A DNA stretch of 64,000 bases from Enterococcus sp. 4G2_DIV0659 (GTDB taxonomy: Bacteria; Bacillota; Bacilli; Lactobacillales; Enterococcaceae). Position numbers and translations under genes: made by a program. Below the pieces are notes generated by a model that saw nothing but the letters and a program-made list of their open reading frames with translations, was not told the origin of the DNA and did no database searches. The stretch's first letter is position 1, and each line of letters opens with the position of its first letter. Location of the stretch: NCBI RefSeq assembly GCF_002140715.2, contig NZ_NGLE02000001.1, forward strand, positions 290,001-354,000, given 5' to 3'. Shown here in pieces: positions 59,713 to 64,000 of this stretch.

Positions 59713-61538
59713 TCCCACCAATCCTCCTCATAAGGTTCATAAGGTAAGGATATATAAAAGGTAGAACCCTGACCTTCTTGACTTTCAACCCAAATTGCAC
59801 CATTATGAGCTTTTACAACTTCTTTAGAAATCGCAAGACCTAATCCTGTTCCTCCTTGTTCACGAGCGCGCGCTTTATCTACTCTATAAAAGCGTTCAAA
59901 CACTTTACTAACATCTTTTTTAGGAATCCCCAACCCTTGATCGGATACGCTAAAAATAACATTATTATGTGTTTCTAGTAAGCGACACGTTATTTCACCA
60001 CCATCAGGGGAATATTTTATCGCATTATTTAAAATATTATCCAACACTTGAATAATTTTATCAGTATCTAACTCCACCCATAAATCTCGTTTGGTAAATT
60101 CGCGATGAATCGTGTATTTTTTTTCATTCGCTTCTACCATCATATCAAAACGATCTAAAACAAAATTAATCAATTCATTGAAATTGACGTATTCTAATTG
60201 GAGTTCTCCATTTCCTGAATCCATTCTTGATAAATTTAACAAGTCATTGATCATACGAATCATACGATCTGTTTCCTCCAATGTTACTTTCAAGAAATTT
60301 GGCGCTATTTCTGGATTTTCCCATGCCCCTTCGCTTAATGCTTCAATATAACTTCTCATACTGGTCAAAGGTGTCCGTAATTCATGAGAAACATTAGAAA
60401 CAAATTCTCTTCGTTCTCGTTCATTTTTCTCTTGCTCAGTGACATCATGCAGCACACAAACAAGACCAGTTATAAAACCTGATTCACGACGAATCATCGC
60501 AAAGTCTACACGAATAATCATTTGATCTTCTTCTGCTCCTGATAAAGATCGATCAATCAATATCTCCTCTGGCTCTTCTAATAATTTACGCAAGGTATAA
60601 TCCGTTTCAATATCTAACAGTTCTAGTAAAGAAGAACCAATAACGGCTTCATCTTTGACGTTTAGTAAAGAAAGCGCCATTTCATTGATCGTAATCACTT
60701 TTCCCCGTCGATCCGTCGCAATGACTCCATCCGTCATATGAGCCAAAACGCTATCTAAACGATTTCTTTCAGCTTCCATGGTTTCTTGTGCTTCTTCAAT
60801 TCTTTCAGATAACTGATTAAATGTTTCAGCTAATTGGCCTAATTCATCTTTTCCATAAACTTTTACTTTCCCTGTATAATCTCCTCTTGCTATACGCAGT
60901 GCTTGTTCTCTCATTTCACCAATCGGCTGGGTAATCGATCGAGCAATCAGCAATGTCACAATAATGGAAATGGCTCCAGCAATGAGCGAAGCAGTGAAGA
61001 AAATTCTGGCTGTGTCGGTGATTTCTTGATATTTGCCTTCAATGTCGCTTTTAACATAAAGAACCCCGATGACTGTTTCGCCAGTCGGGGATTGGATAGG
61101 CTGAACATTAATGTATACGCGTTTGTCTTTATCCATTGCAGGATATTTTTTCATAGTAAAATCATTTAGATCACGATAATCGTTCTTTTTTCCAATAATT
61201 CCTTGTTGATTCAAATCACTAGTTGCCCGAACGATTCCCTTATCATCAACCACACGTGCTTCAATTGTTTCAGAAGCAGAAAAATCACTTAACGTTTTCT
61301 TTAAATTAGCGTCAATCTCGGTTTTATCACGATCTTTTTCATTTAGCTTCGTACTAATCGTACTAGCTAATTGTGAAACTTGGAGATCGACGCTTTTTTT
61401 ATAATCGTTAATCGTTGTAGATTCGAGTTCGCGAATAAAATATCCGCCAATGATCTCAATAGCGATCAACAATAGTAAGATAAAAGATAGGGCGATCTTA
61501 AAATTTACTGATTGAAAAAAGTGAACTTTTTTCTTCAT
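59709..61538 (-). CDS. walK: Sensor histidine kinase WalK (VicK)
   Basis: 609-aa essential kinase controlling cell-wall hydrolases. Two membrane helices (about 13-33 and 181-200) flank an extracellular PAS-like sensor domain. Then come HAMP (about 201-253), cytosolic PAS (about 262-365), HisKA with [10 protein letters not shown] (H385) and HATPase with NNAIKYSPDGGE, SDQGLGIP and GGTGLGLAIS. The two-helix form with an extracellular domain is the Bacillus/Enterococcus type; streptococcal VicK has one helix. CAGGAG precedes ATG; 6 bp after walR. Confidence 0.97.
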   Translation of the reverse strand: MKKKVHFFQSVNFKIALSFILLLLIAIEIIGGYFIRELESTTINDYKKSVDLQVSQLASTISTKLNEKDRDKTEIDANLKKTLSDFSASETIEARVVDDKGIVRATSDLNQQGIIGKKNDYRDLNDFTMKKYPAMDKDKRVYINVQPIQSPTGETVIGVLYVKSDIEGKYQEITDTARIFFTASLIAGAISIIVTLLIARSITQPIGEMREQALRIARGDYTGKVKVYGKDELGQLAETFNQLSERIEEAQETMEAERNRLDSVLAHMTDGVIATDRRGKVITINEMALSLLNVKDEAVIGSSLLELLDIETDYTLRKLLEEPEEILIDRSLSGAEEDQMIIRVDFAMIRRESGFITGLVCVLHDVTEQEKNERERREFVSNVSHELRTPLTSMRSYIEALSEGAWENPEIAPNFLKVTLEETDRMIRMINDLLNLSRMDSGNGELQLEYVNFNELINFVLDRFDMMVEANEKKYTIHREFTKRDLWVELDTDKIIQVLDNILNNAIKYSPDGGEITCRLLETHNNVIFSVSDQGLGIPKKDVSKVFERFYRVDKARAREQGGTGLGLAISKEVVKAHNGAIWVESQEGQGSTFYISLPYEPYEEDWWE

Positions 61539-61544
61539 AAATCA

Positions 61545-62249
61545 CTACTCCTGTTCAGGATTTCGAAGATAATAACCAACACCACGACGTGTTACTAAAT
61601 ACGTAGGGTGACTCGGACTATCCTCAATTTTCTCACGTAATCGACGCACGGTAACGTCAACTGTACGAACATCACCAAAATAATCATAGCCCCAAACAGT
61701 TTGAAGTAAATGTTCCCGAGTCATCACCTGACCTATATGCTTAGCTAAATAATAAAGCAGTTCAAATTCACGATGCGTCAATTCAATTTTACTTCCTCGT
61801 TTTGAAACCATATAAGCATCAGGATGGATCGTCAAATCACCGATCGTTAATTCTGATTGCGTTGTTGTTTCAGCTTCTTTGGCATTCGTTGCTCCTCGAC
61901 GTAAATTGGCTTTGACTCTGGCAACTAATTCTCTATTAGAGAATGGTTTGGTCACATAATCATCCGCACCTAACTCTAATCCTAAAACTTTGTCGATCTC
62001 AGAATCTTTGGCTGTAACCATAATAATAGGCATGTCATAAGTTTTCCTAACTTCTCTCGCAACTTCCAAGCCATCCATTTTAGGCAACATCAAATCTAAA
62101 ATAATTAAATCTGGTTCAACTTCTTTAACCATCTCAATGGCTTCTTCACCATCGTAGGCTGTGAAAACTTCATAGCCTTCTTTAACTAGATTGTATTTCA
62201 CAATTTCTGAAATCGGCTTTTCATCATCTACAACTAATATTTTTTTCAT
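61545..62249 (-). CDS. walR: Response regulator WalR (VicR)
   Basis: 234-aa OmpR-family regulator, essential in most Firmicutes, governing autolysins and wall metabolism. The receiver has D8/D9, phospho-acceptor D52 ([10 protein letters not shown]) and K101. The DNA-binding domain has [16 protein letters not shown] and [18 protein letters not shown], ending in [19 protein letters not shown] at 62247-62249 is chosen; the GTG four codons earlier is within the GAGGTG ribosome site. First gene of walRKHIJ. Confidence 0.97.
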   Translation of the reverse strand: MKKILVVDDEKPISEIVKYNLVKEGYEVFTAYDGEEAIEMVKEVEPDLIILDLMLPKMDGLEVAREVRKTYDMPIIMVTAKDSEIDKVLGLELGADDYVTKPFSNRELVARVKANLRRGATNAKEAETTTQSELTIGDLTIHPDAYMVSKRGSKIELTHREFELLYYLAKHIGQVMTREHLLQTVWGYDYFGDVRTVDVTVRRLREKIEDSPSHPTYLVTRRGVGYYLRNPEQE

Positions 62250-62304
62250 AATAAGAGGCACCTCTTTTTCATTTGTCTTTCATTGTTTACAGATATTCTC
62301 TCTT

Positions 62305-62333
62305 ATTATACCTTATTTTGTCCACTGTTTCAT
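62305..62333 (-). promoter_or_regulatory. walRKHIJ promoter
   Basis: Perfect minus-strand TATAAT (62305-62310) about 55 bp before walR; at 17 bp lies a weak -35 ATGAAA (62328-62333). Confidence 0.5.
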
Positions 62334-62371
62334 CTTTGAGAAAAGAACCCTTACTCTTTCTTATCTATATC

Positions 62372-62401
62372 TTGCAAAAATATTCTCTTTCTGACTATAA
62401 T
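62372..62401 (+). promoter_or_regulatory. Promoter of the LD-carboxypeptidase gene
   Basis: TTGCAA (62372-62377), 18-bp spacer, TATAAT (62396-62401), about 35 bp before the start. Confidence 0.65.
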
Positions 62402-62436
62402 AATAAGAATAAGTTATTTAGAAAGAAGCGATACCA

Positions 62437-63396
62437 ATGAAAGCACCACGATTAAAAGTCGGAGATGAGATTCGAGTCATCGCGCCGTCTAGTAGTTTTT
62501 CACGTTTAACTGATTCTGGCATTCAGTCAGCGGAACAAAAATTGATCGACCTCGGATTTAAAGTAACATTTTCTGAACACTCTGATGAACAAGATATTTT
62601 AGGATCTTCTTCTATCATGAGTCGAATAAAAGATTTGCACGCTGCCTTTTCGGACGATAATGTTAAAGGCATTTTGACTGCAATCGGCGGATTCAATAGC
62701 AATGAATTACTTCCCTATTTAGATTTTGCTTTAATTAAGAGACATCCTAAAGTCCTTTGTGGTTACAGCGATATCACAGCACTGTGTAATGCGATTACGG
62801 CAAAAACGGGACTACTTACTTATGTCGGTCCTCATTTTTCTAGCTTTCAGATGGATGAGTTGCAAGATTATCAAACACAGGCCTTTTTAAAAGCAACTAC
62901 TGAGAATCACGCCTTTACTATCAGTGCCTCTCTTTTTTGTAGTCAAGACGAATGGTATTTGCCCAATCCTACACGAACATTAATGCCTAATGAATGGAAA
63001 GTTTATAGTCACTCCACTCCTGTTACCGGAACTTGTTATGGCGGGAATTTAGGAACATTCCAACTCCTTTTTGGTACTCGTTTTTTACCTAAATTGGAGC
63101 GTTCCATTTTATTTGTAGAAAATGCAGAGGAAGATGATTACCGCGATTTCGCTCGTGGTTTAGCTTCATTGCTTCAAGTTGTTAAGCATCCACGCGCTTT
63201 ATTAATTGGTCGTTTCCCTAAAGAAACTGGAATGACTGAGGAGCGATTATTGGCGATTTTGTCAAAATATCCTTTATTAAGAGAAATCCCTGTTATTTAT
63301 GACATGGACTTCGGTCATACACAACCCATATTTACTATTCCAATCGGAGATAAAGCAACCGTTGATACAGCTAAAAAAAACATTACCTTTTTTTAA
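62437..63396 (+). CDS. S66 family LD-carboxypeptidase / MccF-like peptidase
   Basis: 319-aa serine peptidase. Catalytic triad positions are visible: nucleophile S111 in CGYSDIT, Glu228 in FVENAEEDDY and His294 in MDFGHTQP. It begins KAPRLKVGDEIRVIAPSSS, as in the family. Members remove the terminal D-Ala from muropeptides during wall recycling (LdcA) or inactivate microcin C-type nucleotide peptides (MccF); sequence alone does not decide which. There is no signal peptide, so it is cytosolic. It is divergent from walR. Confidence 0.9.
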   Translation: MKAPRLKVGDEIRVIAPSSSFSRLTDSGIQSAEQKLIDLGFKVTFSEHSDEQDILGSSSIMSRIKDLHAAFSDDNVKGILTAIGGFNSNELLPYLDFALIKRHPKVLCGYSDITALCNAITAKTGLLTYVGPHFSSFQMDELQDYQTQAFLKATTENHAFTISASLFCSQDEWYLPNPTRTLMPNEWKVYSHSTPVTGTCYGGNLGTFQLLFGTRFLPKLERSILFVENAEEDDYRDFARGLASLLQVVKHPRALLIGRFPKETGMTEERLLAILSKYPLLREIPVIYDMDFGHTQPIFTIPIGDKATVDTAKKNITFF

Positions 63397-63401
63397 ATCT
63401 C

Positions 63402-63452
63402 ATCCTTCTAAATATTAAGTTCTCTAAAAATGAGCTTAGTTTTTAGAAGGAT
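63402..63452. terminator. Possible terminator between convergent genes
   Basis: Inverted repeat ATCCTTCTAAA / TTTAGAAGGAT with an inner CTAAAAA / TTTTTAG pair, followed on the plus strand by TATTTTTA. One arm lies in the end of the merR coding region. Confidence 0.4.
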
Positions 63453-63819
63453 TATTTTTATACTCTTTTTCCATCTGATAATATAAGGCGATTTTATCAT
63501 CTAATAGTTTAAGGTGCTCTTTTGCTTTTTCATACTCTTCCAAGATTTTCAAGCGATGAATTAATAAAAGTTCTTTTCGTTCCCTAATCGTGGAATCCCC
63601 AATTTTTCTTAATTGCGTGTATCGCTTTATGTCTTTCAATGGAATGCCAGTATTCTTTAATTTACCAACAAAAATGGCCCAATCAAAATCTTCCTCTTCA
63701 AAAACACGATAATTATATTGATCTCTTTTGGGTTCAATCAATCCTTCTTTTTCGTAATATCGCAAGGTATGCTGACTGATACCAGTCCTTTTGGAAAACT
63801 CACTGATTGAATAACTCAT
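63436..63819 (-). CDS. MerR family transcriptional regulator
   Basis: 127-aa regulator. The winged helix is YSISEFSKRTGISQHTLRYYEKEGLIEPKRD, then NYRVFEEEDFDWAIFVGKLKNTGIPLKDIKRY, followed by a single dimerisation helix and no ligand domain. It contains no cysteine, so a thiol or aldehyde switch like that of AdhR is not available. It is divergent from a short-chain dehydrogenase gene whose promoter carries a MerR-type dyad; it very likely controls that gene. Confidence 0.9.
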   Translation of the reverse strand: MSYSISEFSKRTGISQHTLRYYEKEGLIEPKRDQYNYRVFEEEDFDWAIFVGKLKNTGIPLKDIKRYTQLRKIGDSTIRERKELLLIHRLKILEEYEKAKEHLKLLDDKIALYYQMEKEYKNNPSKN

Positions 63820-63846
63820 CTTTTCCCTCTTCCTTTCAATTTATGC

Positions 63847-63877
63847 TTGCTTTAGAGTCTGCTCTAATCCTTATACT
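63847..63877 (+). promoter_or_regulatory. MerR-type promoter of the SDR gene
   Basis: TTGCTT (63847-63852), a 19-bp spacer and TATACT (63872-63877). The dyad TTAGAG-TCTG-CTCTAA (63852-63867) fills the spacer. It lies between the divergent merR and dehydrogenase genes. Confidence 0.85.
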
Positions 63878-63923
63878 TTGATTGTACCACCAACACAATC
63901 TTATTCTCTAGGAGGAATTCGTT

Positions 63924-64000
63924 ATGAAGTATACTGTAATAACAGGCGCAAGCTCAGGTATCGGCTTAGAAACTGCAAAAGCGTTCGCAAAACTGGGAAA
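63924..64000 (+). CDS. Short-chain dehydrogenase/reductase, 5' part only
   Basis: The frame starts at ATG 63924 after AGGAGG and runs off the window edge. The 25 visible residues include VITGASSGIGLETAKAFA, the classical SDR TGxxxGxG cofactor loop. An NAD(P)-dependent oxidoreductase is certain; substrate and length are not visible. Confidence 0.85.
   Translation, partial: MKYTVITGASSGIGLETAKAFAKLG

Noticed and set aside
63436..63819. AdhR-type thiol-sensing MerR regulator
   Set aside because: The protein has no cysteine, so the known AdhR mechanism cannot apply.

Overview
The window reads as a chromosomal segment of an AT-rich Firmicute, most probably Enterococcus and close to the E. faecalis species group. 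Supports are the 16S rRNA gene (signature helix near its 5' end), a tRNA-Ala(UGC) in the 16S-23S spacer, the pfkA-pykA / gnd-etaR-etaS layout, an LPXTG-anchored surface nucleotidase, and AAGGAGG ribosome binding sites throughout. The species call is inference. No prophage, insertion sequence, CRISPR array or plasmid gene was seen.

Region 1 (1-2.3 kb, minus strand): 5' half of an rRNA operon (tandem promoters, 16S, tRNA-Ala; 23S lies outside). Region 2 (2.5-9.5 kb): the EtaRS/LisRK-type two-component system, gnd, yceD-rpmF, an ABC ATPase and a zinc alcohol dehydrogenase. Region 3 (9.6-17.6 kb): pfkA-pykA, dnaE, a small DUF2929 membrane protein and an MFS efflux pump. Region 4 (17.8-24 kb): purine permease PbuG with a PurR operator, a sortase-anchored 5'-nucleotidase, a DUF1361 membrane protein, a HAD phosphatase and an orphan Phd/YefM-type antitoxin. 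Region 5 (24.1-40.4 kb): de novo and salvage purine metabolism in three minus-strand units: purCSQLFMNHD, purEKB and xpt-pbuX. The first two have PurBox operators and near-consensus promoters; xpt-pbuX has a guanine-type riboswitch with terminator. Two small plus-strand genes (one unknown, one pyrophosphatase-like) lie between purB and purC.

Region 6 (40.5-50.5 kb) is accessory: a four-gene unit ending in a membrane-anchored GH73 glucosaminidase and a TIM-barrel protein; three tandem 121-bp structured repeats directly upstream of a Gfo/Idh/MocA oxidoreductase; a divergent pair of FUSC-type membrane proteins; a MerR regulator with a flavin amine oxidase whose promoter has the 19-bp MerR spacer and a perfect dyad; and flotillin with its NfeD partner. 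Region 7 (50.8-56.6 kb): an ABC transporter whose large coiled-coil FtsX permease is broken by a one-base homopolymer frameshift, a membrane-anchored nuclease with a small unknown neighbour, and three dispersed palindromic intergenic repeats. Region 8 (56.6-64 kb): the essential cell-wall operon walRKHIJ, an S66 LD-carboxypeptidase, and a MerR regulator divergent from a truncated short-chain dehydrogenase, again with a 19-bp MerR-type promoter.

The strongest candidate for something undescribed is the triplicated element at 42.88-43.23 kb. Its copies differ at stem positions only in ways that keep G-U pairing in a plus-strand transcript, which suggests a tandem structured leader RNA or a multicopy small RNA. 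I do not recognise it as any known riboswitch class.
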